In this document: one piece after another, positions 39,744 through 48,627 of the stretch | How positions within the stretch are numbered: position 1 is the stretch's first letter | How the letters are laid out: the number at the start of each line of letters is the position of its first letter | Assembly (NCBI RefSeq): GCF_001426265.1 | Contig: NZ_LMDG01000012.1 | Span: 186,001 to 250,000, forward strand | Direction: 5' to 3' | DNA: 64,000 nucleotides | Source of the DNA: Rhizobium sp. Root1220 | GTDB taxonomy: Bacteria; Pseudomonadota; Alphaproteobacteria; Rhizobiales; Rhizobiaceae | Program-made: the position numbers and the translations under genes | The notes under the pieces: model-generated | The model's database searches: none | What the model was told of the DNA's origin: nothing | Seen by the model: the letters and a program-made list of their open reading frames with translations, nothing else

Positions 39744-41570
39744 TCACTCAACCGTTACCGATTTCGCCAGGTTGCGCGGCTGGTCAACGTCGGTCCCCAT
39801 GAAGACGGCAGTGTGGTAAGCCAGCAACTGGATCGGCAGCGAGAAGATCATCGGTGCGATGATTTCATCCACGTTCGGAAGCGCGATCGTCGCCATCGTC
39901 GGCAACTTGGATGCGGCGGCACCCGCTTCATCCGTGATGAAGATGATTCGGCCACCGCGCGCCGCGACTTCCTGCATGTTGGACACAGTCTTCTCGAAGA
40001 AACGGTCACACGGAGCAATAACGATGACAGGCATGTTTTCGTCGATCAGGGCGATCGGCCCGTGCTTGAGTTCGCCCGCGGCATACCCTTCTGCGTGGAT
40101 ATAGGAGATTTCCTTGAGTTTTAGCGCCCCCTCCATCGCAAGCGGAAAGCTGGTACCACGGCCGAGGTAGAGAACGTCGCGGCACTTCGAAAGTTCGCGA
40201 GCCAGACTTTCCATCTGCGGCTGAATGAGGTTCAACACACGACTCATGATGCGTGGCATTTCGGCGAGATGCCGGACGAGCACCTTCTCCTCCTCTACGC
40301 TCATCGTTCCCCTCGCCTTGCCAGCGCCGAGTGCCAGCGAAGCCAGAACTGCGAGCTGGCAGGTGAACGCCTTGGTCGACGCTACGCCGATCTCCGGCCC
40401 GGCCATGATCGGGAAGATCGCATCGGCCTCGCGCGCGATTGTCGATTCCTTGACGTTGACGACCGCCCCGATCTTGAGACCGTTCTCCTTGCAATAGCGC
40501 AACGAAGCCAGCGTATCGGCTGTTTCGCCCGACTGTGAAATGAACAGTGCGGCCTGCGAAGGTGAAAGGGGCATTTCGCGGTAGCGGAATTCGGAGGCGA
40601 CATCGATCTCGACCGGCAGACGCGCGTAGCGCTCGAACCAGTATTTGCCGACGAGGCCTGCCAGATATGCCGTCCCGCAAGCAGAGATGGCGAGCCCTGT
40701 CACCGTTTTGAAGTCGATTGCCGCGGCACTGGGACTGATCGTATTGCTGGCGAAATCCATGTATTGGCTGAGAGCACGGGAAATCACCTCCGGCTGCTCG
40801 TAGATTTCCTTCTCCATGAAGTGACGGTGGTTGCCTTTGTCCACAACATAGGCAGTCGTTTGCGAGATTTGTCGCGGCCGCTCTACCTGGTTACCCGAGA
40901 AATCGAGAATCGTCGCGCCAGTGGTCGTTAGCACCGCCCAGTCACCATCGACGAGATAGGTGATCTCGTTGGTGAATGGAGAAAGCGCAATCGCATCCGA
41001 ACCGAGGAACATCTCCCCCTTGCCGTAGCCGATCGCCAGCGGCGGACCGGAGCGCGCGGCCATGATCGTGCCGGGGTCGATCTTCAGCATGACCGCCAAG
41101 GCATAGGCACCCGTCACCCGATTGAGCATCCGCAGCATCGCTGCACGAGGTGCGAATCCCTCGCGCAGATACTTCGCCATCAAGTGCGCAATCACCTCGG
41201 TGTCGGTCTGGGTCTCAAAGACAGCGCCTTCGTGTGTCAGTTCGTCGCGAAGTTCCGAAAAGTTCTCGATGATGCCGTTGTGGACGACAGCGACGCCCTC
41301 GACGAAATGCGGATGCGCATTGGTTTCGTTGGGCACACCGTGCGTTGCCCACCGCGTATGAGCGATCCCGGTCGTTCCCGGCAACGGTTCGCTATCCAAT
41401 CGCTTCTCGAGATTGAACAGCTTGCCTTCGGCACGGCGACGCTCCATCACACCGTTATGAATGGTCGCGACACCGGCGGAATCATAGCCGCGATACTCAA
41501 GTCGCTTCAGCGCATCAACGAGGCGCTCCGCGACCGGGCTGTTTCCGACGATCCCAACAATTCCGCACAT
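39744..41570 (-). CDS. glmS: Glutamine--fructose-6-phosphate aminotransferase (isomerizing)
   Basis: 608 residues from MCGIVGIVGNSPVAERLV; the frame is open to 41633 but Cys2 must become the N-terminal nucleophile, which fixes the start. GlmS makes glucosamine 6-phosphate, the first step of UDP-GlcNAc synthesis. The glutaminase domain (1-240) has HTRWATHGVPNETNAHPH, and two SIS domains follow with SACGTAYLAG, SQSGETADTLASL and GRGTSFPLAMEGALKLKE, ending DQPRNLAKSVTVE. It lies 108 bp after glmU; together they form the amino-sugar module. Confidence 0.97.
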   Translation of the reverse strand: MCGIVGIVGNSPVAERLVDALKRLEYRGYDSAGVATIHNGVMERRRAEGKLFNLEKRLDSEPLPGTTGIAHTRWATHGVPNETNAHPHFVEGVAVVHNGIIENFSELRDELTHEGAVFETQTDTEVIAHLMAKYLREGFAPRAAMLRMLNRVTGAYALAVMLKIDPGTIMAARSGPPLAIGYGKGEMFLGSDAIALSPFTNEITYLVDGDWAVLTTTGATILDFSGNQVERPRQISQTTAYVVDKGNHRHFMEKEIYEQPEVISRALSQYMDFASNTISPSAAAIDFKTVTGLAISACGTAYLAGLVGKYWFERYARLPVEIDVASEFRYREMPLSPSQAALFISQSGETADTLASLRYCKENGLKIGAVVNVKESTIAREADAIFPIMAGPEIGVASTKAFTCQLAVLASLALGAGKARGTMSVEEEKVLVRHLAEMPRIMSRVLNLIQPQMESLARELSKCRDVLYLGRGTSFPLAMEGALKLKEISYIHAEGYAAGELKHGPIALIDENMPVIVIAPCDRFFEKTVSNMQEVAARGGRIIFITDEAGAAASKLPTMATIALPNVDEIIAPMIFSLPIQLLAYHTAVFMGTDVDQPRNLAKSVTVE

Positions 41571-41678
41571 ATAAATCCCCAAAAGCCGTCCGCTATCGGA
41601 GGCCAGTCGTAGCAATTTTCTCTTTTTTCTCAATCGGCTCAGCGGTCACTTTCGATGTCCGGCCGTTACGGAAGGCGG

Positions 41679-43040
41679 CTAGCCTTTTGCCTTCTTCGCA
41701 GCCTTTATCGCGAGTGCAAGTTCGCGCAGCACAGTTGCCCGACCTGGCTTCAGTTCCTGGCGCGCCCGACCGAGTGCAAGCGCACCTGCTGGAACATCCG
41801 AAGTGATGACACTGCCTGAAGCGACATAGGCGTTGTTGCCAATGCTGACCGGCGCCACCAGCGAGGAGTTGGACCCGATGAAAGCGTTCTCGCCGATCAG
41901 CGTCTCGTGCTTGTTGACGCCGTCGTAGTTGCAGGTAATCGTCCCCGCGCCGATGTTCGTTCCGGCGCCTACGGTCGCGTCGCCGACATAGGTCAGGTGG
42001 TTGACCTTGGCGCCCTCGCCGAGCTTCGCGTTCTTCACCTCGCAGAAGTTTCCGACCTTTGAGCTTGCTCCCAGATCGGCGCCGGGCCGCAGCCGCGCAT
42101 AGGGTCCGACGGTTGCGCCGGCGCTGACATGTGCTCCTTCGATATGCGAAAACGCGTGGATGACCGCTCCGCCATCGATCACTGTACCAGGCCCGAACAC
42201 CACGTTCGGTTCGATCAATGCATCCTGACCGACGACAGTGTCGTACGACAAGAACACGGTTTCGGGTGCGATCATCGTCACGCCCGAAATCATCATGTCG
42301 TGCCGCCGCCGCGCCTGCCAAAGGCCTTCGATGACGGCGAGTTCGGCGCGATTGTTGCAGCCGGTCATCTCGACTTCTGGCGCGTCGACAGCCGTAACGC
42401 GGCCACCCGCCGAGCGTGCGATTTCGACGAGGTCCGTCAGGTAATATTCGCCCTTGGCGTTGCTGTTTCCGATGCGCGACAGGAGATCGAGTGCCTTGCG
42501 GCCGTTGATCGCCATCAAGCCGCTGTTGCACCACGTAACGGCGCGCTCGGCATCTGTGGCATCCTTTTCCTCGCGAATGGCGATCAGTTCACCGTCCTTG
42601 ACCAAAAGACGGCCGTAGCCCGTAGGCTTGTCGGTGTGAAAGCCGATCACGACGATGTCGCTCCCGTCGGCCAACGCCTGGCGGGCTGCCTTCAGCGGCT
42701 CCTCTGTCTGCAGGGGAACGTCCCCGTAGGTGACGATGATGTCGTCATATCCGCGCGCGATCGCTTCTCGCGCCGCGAGCACCGCATGACCGGTGCCGAG
42801 CCGCTCCTTCTGGAGATAGGTCTCGATCTCGACCCCGCTGGTTTTCGCGGCCTTGGCCACGTCCTCAGCATCACGGCCGACGACGAGGGCAACGGACGAA
42901 ATATTGGTCTTCGCAACAGCATCGACGACATGGGCGATCATCGGGCGGTTCGCAACTGCGTGCAGAACCTTCGATTTCGACGATTTCATCCGCGTGCTGT
43001 CACCTGCAGCGAGAATGACGGCAAGACAAGTGCGTTCCAT
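41679..43040 (-). CDS. glmU: Bifunctional UDP-N-acetylglucosamine pyrophosphorylase / glucosamine-1-phosphate acetyltransferase
   Basis: 453 residues. The N-terminal pyrophosphorylase domain begins [22 protein letters not shown] (dinucleotide-binding loop) and has [13 protein letters not shown]. The C-terminal left-handed beta helix is seen as hexapeptide repeats from about residue 250 ([20 protein letters not shown] to [17 protein letters not shown]), with the acetyltransferase His/Lys region HLTYVGDA. It makes UDP-GlcNAc for peptidoglycan and lipopolysaccharide. It lies 84 bp after a GntR gene and before glmS on the same strand. Confidence 0.97.
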   Translation of the reverse strand: MERTCLAVILAAGDSTRMKSSKSKVLHAVANRPMIAHVVDAVAKTNISSVALVVGRDAEDVAKAAKTSGVEIETYLQKERLGTGHAVLAAREAIARGYDDIIVTYGDVPLQTEEPLKAARQALADGSDIVVIGFHTDKPTGYGRLLVKDGELIAIREEKDATDAERAVTWCNSGLMAINGRKALDLLSRIGNSNAKGEYYLTDLVEIARSAGGRVTAVDAPEVEMTGCNNRAELAVIEGLWQARRRHDMMISGVTMIAPETVFLSYDTVVGQDALIEPNVVFGPGTVIDGGAVIHAFSHIEGAHVSAGATVGPYARLRPGADLGASSKVGNFCEVKNAKLGEGAKVNHLTYVGDATVGAGTNIGAGTITCNYDGVNKHETLIGENAFIGSNSSLVAPVSIGNNAYVASGSVITSDVPAGALALGRARQELKPGRATVLRELALAIKAAKKAKG

Positions 43041-43124
43041 GATCTGCTCCGAGAATCCGTTTAAAGGCAGCTCTTCGCTGCCTCATAGCAGCAACACCAC
43101 CGAGCGACAAAGATCAAAAGAAGG

Positions 43125-43877
43125 CTAGGCAGAGGCTTTGGTCATCGCCGCATAGGCTTCTCGCACGTGATCGCGACCGTCGATGATGACAGCTTCCATC
43201 GCTTTGCGGGCACCCGCAACATCCCCGGCGACGATCGCATCGACAATATGCATGTGCGTTTCGGCGATGTTGGAGAAGCCATTCTGCGATGGTGGTGTGC
43301 TGATCCTGAACATGCCGACGAGCGCAGCTTCGATAAGACTTCCCAAGGTTCGCATAAACGGATTGTGGGAAGAATCGGCAACCGCGAGATGGAAGTGCAG
43401 GTCGGCAAGAGCAAGGCTGTCGGTCGTGTGATCGGAAGCCGCCATGTCCATCGCCAAGGCCCGCAGTTGCTCGATATCACGGCTGTTCGCACGCTCGGCA
43501 ACGAGGCCGGCCGCGAAAGGTTCAAAGGCAAGCCTGATATCGTAGAGCTGCAGCAGGAACTCTTCGGTGACGCCACTGTCGAAATGCCAGGCGATGATCT
43601 CGCTGTCGAACATGTTCCAGAGGTTCTTTTCGGTCACGCGCGTGCCGACACGAGCCTTGGCGACGATCATTCCCTTCGCTGCAAGAGTCTTCATCGTTTC
43701 TCGAAGGACGGTTCGCGAGACCTTGAAGCGCTGGGCAAGCTCGGCATCGCCTGGCAGAATGCTTCCCACGGAATATGTGCCTGCGACGATCGCTCTGCCG
43801 AGCTCATCCACCACCTGTGCATGACTGGTGCGTGACTTGCGCCCTGTTTTTCCCGTTTCGAGCAATCTATTTTGCAA
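43125..43877 (-). CDS. GntR/FadR-family regulator at the end of the YtfQRT-YjfF operon
   Basis: 250 residues with a TTG start at 43877, supported by AGGGGGGA 8 bases upstream; the first internal ATG would destroy the DNA-binding domain. The winged helix covers residues 20-90 (ILPGDAELAQRFKVSRTVLRETM), and the FCD domain keeps metal ligands D-x3-H in DLHFH, a His in ETHMHIVDA and a His in GRDHVREA. It starts 14 bp after the last permease gene, so it is cotranscribed with the sugar importer and likely represses it until the sugar is present (inference). Confidence 0.87.
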   Translation of the reverse strand: MQNRLLETGKTGRKSRTSHAQVVDELGRAIVAGTYSVGSILPGDAELAQRFKVSRTVLRETMKTLAAKGMIVAKARVGTRVTEKNLWNMFDSEIIAWHFDSGVTEEFLLQLYDIRLAFEPFAAGLVAERANSRDIEQLRALAMDMAASDHTTDSLALADLHFHLAVADSSHNPFMRTLGSLIEAALVGMFRISTPPSQNGFSNIAETHMHIVDAIVAGDVAGARKAMEAVIIDGRDHVREAYAAMTKASA

Positions 43878-43891
43878 CGACTACGTCCCCC

Positions 43892-44860
43892 CTAGGCATA
43901 CCTCTTGTTCAAGCTGGACAGGAAGAGAATACCTTTCTGCATCAGGATGAATGCAAAAAGCAAAAGCCCGATCAAGATTTTCGTCCACCAGCTCGATAGC
44001 GTTCCGTCGAATGTGATGTACGTCTGGATGAGCCCCTGTATCAGGATGCCTATGAAGGTTCCTGCCACGAATCCTGCCCCCCCGGTCAGCAGCGTCCCCC
44101 CAATGACGACTGCCGCAATGGCGTCGAGTTCGACGCCGACCGCTGCCAGCGAATAACCGGCAGATGTATATAGTGAAAAAACGATTCCGGACAGACCGGC
44201 AAGAAAGCCGGACAGCGCGTAGATCTGAATCGTCGTGCGTCCGACAGGCACACCCATCAACTGAGCGGTCTGAGCGCCGCCGCCAAGGGCATAGACATTG
44301 GTGCCGAAGCGGGTTCGATGCGCCAGGAAGATGCCCGCGGCGAAAACAACGAGCATGACGATGCCGACTAGCGTCAGTCGCCCGCCACCCGGCATCCTGT
44401 AATACAGGCCGGCAAGCGTGCTGTAGTAGTCATGATTGATCGGTATGCTGTCGATTGACATCACGAACGCCATACCCCGGGCCAGGAACATGCCGGCAAG
44501 GGTTACGATGAAAGCCGGCATTTCCAAGTAGTGGATGATGGCGCCCATGATACCACCGAAGGCCGTCGTGATGACCAGTACGAGGGCGAAGGCCACCAGC
44601 GGATGGATCGTCGTGTTCTGCAGAATGACTGCCAGAAACACACCGGTGAAAGCAATCACCGACCCGATAGACAGGTCGATGCCGCCGGAGATGATCACGA
44701 ACGTCATGCCGACTGCGGCGATGCCGAGAAACGCATTGTCGGTAAGCAGGTTCCCAACCACGCGCGTGGACAGGATGTTCGGATACTGCAGCGCGCAGAC
44801 GGCATAGGACAGGATGAAGATCACGATGGTTGCCAGCAGCGGCAGGTATTTCGAGTTCAT
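43892..44860 (-). CDS. yjfF: Sugar ABC transporter permease (YjfF-like)
   Basis: 322 residues, about nine hydrophobic helices, of the ribose-type (CUT2) permease family. Family marks are GMTFVIISGGIDLSIGSVIAF near residue 50 and GVELDAIAAVVIGGTLLTGGAG near residue 240. The neighbouring genes identify it as the YjfF partner of YtfT, one half of a heterodimeric permease for galactofuranose in E. coli; the actual sugar in this organism is unproved. Its start overlaps the YtfT stop by 4 nt. Confidence 0.85.
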   Translation of the reverse strand: MNSKYLPLLATIVIFILSYAVCALQYPNILSTRVVGNLLTDNAFLGIAAVGMTFVIISGGIDLSIGSVIAFTGVFLAVILQNTTIHPLVAFALVLVITTAFGGIMGAIIHYLEMPAFIVTLAGMFLARGMAFVMSIDSIPINHDYYSTLAGLYYRMPGGGRLTLVGIVMLVVFAAGIFLAHRTRFGTNVYALGGGAQTAQLMGVPVGRTTIQIYALSGFLAGLSGIVFSLYTSAGYSLAAVGVELDAIAAVVIGGTLLTGGAGFVAGTFIGILIQGLIQTYITFDGTLSSWWTKILIGLLLFAFILMQKGILFLSSLNKRYA

Positions 44861-45876
44861 TGCGGCTGTGCTCCCTTGACAGCGCTCGATCGTCTACGCA
44901 GGAAGACGGATGCCGACTGTACTGCTGGCGACTGGATGACAAGGATGACGATGACGATCACAGCCTTGATGATCAGGTTGAATTCCGGCGGGAAGCCCGA
45001 GAGCAGGATGCCGGTGTTGATCGCCTGAATGATTACGGCGCCGATCAGGGAGCCGAGGATGCTGAAACGCCCCCCAAGCAACGAATTGCCGCCCACCACC
45101 ACGGCAAGGATGGCATCAAGCTCCAGCCAGAGACCGGCATTGTTCGCATCGGCTCCCTTGATGTCGGCAGCAACGATAATGCCCGCAATCGACGCACAGA
45201 GGCCGCTGAGAACATAGACCGCCATCAGTAGCACCGGGGTCCTTACGCCAGAGAGCGTACTCGCTCTGCGGTTGATGCCGGTGGCTTCGATCAGCATGCC
45301 AAGCGCAGTGCGCCTGACGAGCAGGATGACAAGGGCCCCCATGACAACGGAGATGACGACCGGCATTGGCATGAAGGCAAAAGAACCGCTTCCGAAAAAT
45401 ATCAGGCCGTCGTCGTTGAAGGTCATGATCACGCCTTCGGTAATCAATTGCGCGATGCCGCGCCCGGCCACCATGAGGACAAGAGTCGCGATGATTGGCT
45501 GGATATTGAGGACGGCGACCAGGAAGCCGTTCCAGATTCCGCACAACACTCCGACGCCGATGGTCGTCAGAAGTGTCACGGCGAGCGAATGGCCGGAGAC
45601 GATGGACGATGCAGCCACGGCCCCACAAATCGCTACGACGGCACCGACCGACAGGTCGATTCCCTTCGTGGCAATGACAAGCGTCATGCCGATAGCCAGC
45701 AGCGCCACCGGCGCACCGCGGTTCAACACGTCGATCAAGCTGCCATAGAACCGCCCGTTCTGGATGATCACATTAAAGAACTGCGGGAACATGATGAAAT
45801 TCAAAAGAAGAATTACAGCAAGGGCAATGAGTTGCGGAGCCAGCCGGATCACCAAAGCATTCAGCGAGGATTTCAT
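44857..45876 (-). CDS. ytfT: Sugar ABC transporter permease (YtfT-like)
   Basis: 339 residues, CUT2-type permease with GMTLVIATKGIDLSVGAVVAICGAV near residue 60 and the late motif WLELDAILAVVVGGNSLLGGRFS. It pairs with the YjfF-like permease. ATG 45876 overlaps the stop of the ATPase gene by 4 nt, and its own stop overlaps the next start, so the three genes are translationally coupled. Confidence 0.87.
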   Translation of the reverse strand: MKSSLNALVIRLAPQLIALAVILLLNFIMFPQFFNVIIQNGRFYGSLIDVLNRGAPVALLAIGMTLVIATKGIDLSVGAVVAICGAVAASSIVSGHSLAVTLLTTIGVGVLCGIWNGFLVAVLNIQPIIATLVLMVAGRGIAQLITEGVIMTFNDDGLIFFGSGSFAFMPMPVVISVVMGALVILLVRRTALGMLIEATGINRRASTLSGVRTPVLLMAVYVLSGLCASIAGIIVAADIKGADANNAGLWLELDAILAVVVGGNSLLGGRFSILGSLIGAVIIQAINTGILLSGFPPEFNLIIKAVIVIVILVIQSPAVQSASVFLRRRSSAVKGAQPQ

Positions 45877-47396
45877 GCATCCTCCGTTTTCTTTTGCGCC
45901 GCAGCGATCGCATTGACGATGTGAGTTGCACTCACGTTTTCGCCGGCGAGCTCAGCAATGTGCTCGCGATCACGAAGCACGAGAACGCGTGAGCTGTAGG
46001 CGATAAGTTCTTCCAGTTCCGAAGAGATCACGATCAACGACATACCTTTTGCACACAGATCTTCGATCAGGTGGATGATTTCCGCATGGGCGCCGACATC
46101 GATGCCGCGCGTCGGTTCGTCCAGGATTAAAAAATCGGGATTGGTTGCCAGCCAGCGCGCGAGAATTGCCTTCTGTTGGTTGCCGCCTGACAGGAGCCGG
46201 ATTGGCTTTTCCCTATCCGTCGTCCGGATGTCGAGTGCCGCGATGTACTTGTCCGCCAAAGCGTTCTGCTCGCCACGGGAGAGCGGTCGCGCCCAGCCCC
46301 TGCGGGCTTGCAGCGCAAGCGCGATGTTCTCGCGAATGGAGAGATCGCCGATGATACCGTCAGTCTTGCGGTCCTCGGGGCAGAATCCGAAACCGTTGCG
46401 GATGGCTGCGCGCGGGCTCGACAAGGTCACCGGTTTGCCGTCAATCTCTGCCGAGCCGCTGTCGGCGTGCTCGATCCCGAATAGCAGTTCGGCCGTTTCG
46501 GTTCGGCCCGAGCCGAGCAGACCAGCGACGCCCACGACCTCTCCGACGCGGACCTCGAGATCAAAAGGCTTCACCTTGCCGCGCTTGCCGTAACCGTGGA
46601 AGCGATATTTCACTGCTCCTGAACTCGGCAAACGCTGCCCCGCCGACGCTTCGGCACTCGCCAGTTCATGGCCGAGCATCATCGAGATGAGCCCTTGTCT
46701 CGGCAAATCGGAACTTGCTCGCGTTCCCACCAGTCTGCCATTTCGCAGAACGGTGATGCGGTCGCTGATCTCATATACCTGCTCTAGAAAATGAGTAATA
46801 AACACAATTCCTAATCCGCGCTTCTTCAAGTCACGAATGATGCGGAAAAGCATGGCCACTTCCTGAGTGTCCAGGCTTGCCGTCGGCTCATCAAGAATGA
46901 GAACCTTGCCCGAAAGGTCAACGGCTCGCGCAATGGCCACGACCTGCTGAACAGCGACCGAAAAGCGATCGAGCTGTGCAGTGACATCGATGTCCATGCC
47001 ATATTGCCGGAGCAGTTCGCGAGCCTGCTGGTTCATTTTGCGGACGTCGATCATCCCGAACCGCTTGGGCTGGCGGCCGATGAAAAGATTCTCGGCGACG
47101 CTCAAATTCGGCAGGAGGTTGACCTCCTGATACACTGTCCCGATTCCCAACTTCTGAGCCGCGAGCGTGTCGGCGGGATCGATCGCGGCGCCATCCAGCA
47201 ACAGTATCCCCTCGTCGCGGCGATAGGCGCCGGTCATGCACTTGATAAGCGTCGACTTGCCAGCGCCGTTTTCACCAAGCAGCGCATGCACTTCGCCCTT
47301 GCGAAGGGTGAAATCAACCTTGTCGAGCGCAACCGCGCCGGGGAAGAATTTCGACACGCCGGAGGCTGCGAGAACGTTCTCGAAATCGTGAATCAT
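45873..47396 (-). CDS. ytfR: Sugar ABC transporter ATP-binding protein (YtfR-like), two ATPase domains
   Basis: 507 residues with two ABC modules, typical of CUT2 importers. The first has Walker A LGENGAGKSTLIK near residue 40 and LILDEPTASLD; the second has a degenerate Walker A (LLGSGRTETAEL), an intact signature LSGGNQQKAILARW and LILDEPTRGIDVGA. One active site is therefore probably weak, as is usual in this family. It follows the binding-protein gene after a 119-bp gap that holds a strong hairpin. Confidence 0.9.
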   Translation of the reverse strand: MIHDFENVLAASGVSKFFPGAVALDKVDFTLRKGEVHALLGENGAGKSTLIKCMTGAYRRDEGILLLDGAAIDPADTLAAQKLGIGTVYQEVNLLPNLSVAENLFIGRQPKRFGMIDVRKMNQQARELLRQYGMDIDVTAQLDRFSVAVQQVVAIARAVDLSGKVLILDEPTASLDTQEVAMLFRIIRDLKKRGLGIVFITHFLEQVYEISDRITVLRNGRLVGTRASSDLPRQGLISMMLGHELASAEASAGQRLPSSGAVKYRFHGYGKRGKVKPFDLEVRVGEVVGVAGLLGSGRTETAELLFGIEHADSGSAEIDGKPVTLSSPRAAIRNGFGFCPEDRKTDGIIGDLSIRENIALALQARRGWARPLSRGEQNALADKYIAALDIRTTDREKPIRLLSGGNQQKAILARWLATNPDFLILDEPTRGIDVGAHAEIIHLIEDLCAKGMSLIVISSELEELIAYSSRVLVLRDREHIAELAGENVSATHIVNAIAAAQKKTEDA

Positions 47397-47473
47397 GAAA
47401 GCAATATTTCCTGATATTGACCGATCATGCCGCCTCGTCGCCGGACATGAAGTCCCGCCCGAGCCGGCAGTTC

Positions 47474-47502
47474 CCGCACCGGCCCATGATGGGCCGGTGC
47501 GG
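47474..47502 (-). repeat. Strong stem-loop between ytfQ and ytfR
   Basis: CCGCACCGGCCC and GGGCCGGTGCGG form a perfect 12-bp stem with a 5-nt loop, 13 bp after the ytfQ stop, without a T run. It probably protects the ytfQ message from 3' decay and lowers expression of the permease genes relative to the binding protein. Confidence 0.6.
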
Positions 47503-47515
47503 TTCTAGCGTCAAA

Positions 47516-48478
47516 TCAGTAGCCGAGGCCCTTCTTGGCTTCGTAGACCTTCTTCGGGTCGTCCGCCTGCGTGTAGAGCTTCGATTCCGTCTGGATCCAT
47601 TTCGGCGGAGCCTTCTTGTCCTTTAGATATGCATCGAGCACATCAAATGCAGGTCCGGCCATGTTCGGCGTCAGTTCAACGGTCGCATTGGCTTCGCCCG
47701 CTTCCATCGCCTTGAAGATGTCCGGAACGGCGTCGATCGAGACGACGAGAATATCCGTGCCTGGCTTCAGGCCAGCTTCCTTGATTGCCTGGATGCCGCC
47801 GACAGCCATGTCGTCGTTGTGTGCGTAGAGAGCGCAGATGTTCTTGCCGCCGTTCTCCGCTTTCAGGAAGCTTTCCATGACTTCCTTACCCTTGGTACGG
47901 GTAAAGTCGCCGGTCTGGCTGCGGACGATCTTGAAGTTCGACTTGCCGGCAATGGCCTCTTCGAAGCCCTTCTTGCGGGCGATCGCCGGCGACGAGCCGG
48001 TCGTGCCCTGAAGCTCGACGATGCTGCAATTCTTGTCGCCAATGGTCTTTACCAGCCAGTCACCGGCAACCTTGCCTTCATGAACCTGGTCGGATGTCAC
48101 AGCGGTCAGATAGAGATCCTCTGGAGCCTTGATCGTACGGTCCAACAGGATAACCGGGATCTCGGACTCCTTGGCTTCCTTCAGCACCGAGTCCCAACCC
48201 GTTTCAACCACGGGGGCAAGGAAAATGGCATTGACGCCCTGTGCAATAAACGAGCGGATCGCCTTGATCTGGTTTTCCTGCTTCTGTTGTGCGTCCGCAA
48301 ATTTCAAGTCAACGCCACGCTTTTTGGCCTCTTCCTTGGTGACAGTCGTTTCGGCAGCGCGCCAGCCGGATTCCGAACCGATCTGGGAAAAGCCGACAAC
48401 GAGTTCGGCCGCCGACGCTGAACCAAACGTGCAGGCAGCAAGAATGGTGGCACTCAAGAGTGCAGTCTTCAATTTCAT
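47516..48478 (-). CDS. ytfQ: Periplasmic sugar-binding protein (YtfQ-like)
   Basis: 320 residues from ATG 48478; a longer frame to 48526 is not signal-like. A signal peptide (MKLKTALLSATILAACTFGSA, cleaved after SASA) precedes a type I periplasmic binding domain. The sequence VGFSQIGSESGWRAAET, then QQKQENQIKAIRSFIAQG, GDFTRTKGKEVMESF and AHNDDMAVGGIQAIKEAG, closely follow E. coli YtfQ as I remember it, whose ligand is galactofuranose; the ligand here is an inference. It is the first gene of the operon. Confidence 0.9.
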   Translation of the reverse strand: MKLKTALLSATILAACTFGSASAAELVVGFSQIGSESGWRAAETTVTKEEAKKRGVDLKFADAQQKQENQIKAIRSFIAQGVNAIFLAPVVETGWDSVLKEAKESEIPVILLDRTIKAPEDLYLTAVTSDQVHEGKVAGDWLVKTIGDKNCSIVELQGTTGSSPAIARKKGFEEAIAGKSNFKIVRSQTGDFTRTKGKEVMESFLKAENGGKNICALYAHNDDMAVGGIQAIKEAGLKPGTDILVVSIDAVPDIFKAMEAGEANATVELTPNMAGPAFDVLDAYLKDKKAPPKWIQTESKLYTQADDPKKVYEAKKGLGY

Positions 48479-48527
48479 GATTTCCTCCCAACGCCGCCTC
48501 CAGGCGGCACAAGGTGAAAAAATCATA

Positions 48528-48538
48528 TAGTATTACTT
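48528..48538. promoter_or_regulatory. Candidate FadR-family operator before ytfQ
   Basis: TAGTATTACTT contains the perfect palindrome AGTATTACT and fits TNGTNNNACN, the usual FadR-subfamily pattern, except at the last base. On the minus strand it overlaps the -10-like CTATAT sequence, 50 bp before the ytfQ start. The regulator could be the GntR protein encoded at the end of the operon. Confidence 0.35.
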
Positions 48539-48570
48539 TTGTAAATGCACTTTGTGGTATGCAGTGCAGC

Positions 48571-48599
48571 AAAAAGGGCGCCCGAAGCGGGCGCCCTTT
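48571..48599 (-). terminator. Terminator of the BMP-family importer operon
   Basis: AAAGGGCGCCCG and CGGGCGCCCTTT form a perfect 12-bp stem with a 3-nt loop and, read on the minus strand, run into TTTTTGCTG. It lies 28 bp after the stop of the BMP binding-protein gene and insulates it from ytfQ. Confidence 0.85.
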
Positions 48600-48627
48600 C
48601 GCAACTGCGAATTGAGATGTGCTGCAA

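Noticed and set aside
41571..41678. glmS leader as a GlmS ribozyme or other riboswitch
   Set aside because: The 108-bp gap shows no ribozyme core, and that element is known from Gram-positive bacteria.
41593..42534. A 313-codon open frame on the minus strand inside glmU
   Set aside because: It is an out-of-frame Arg-rich shadow of glmU, with no family features; glmU in the other frame is unmistakable.
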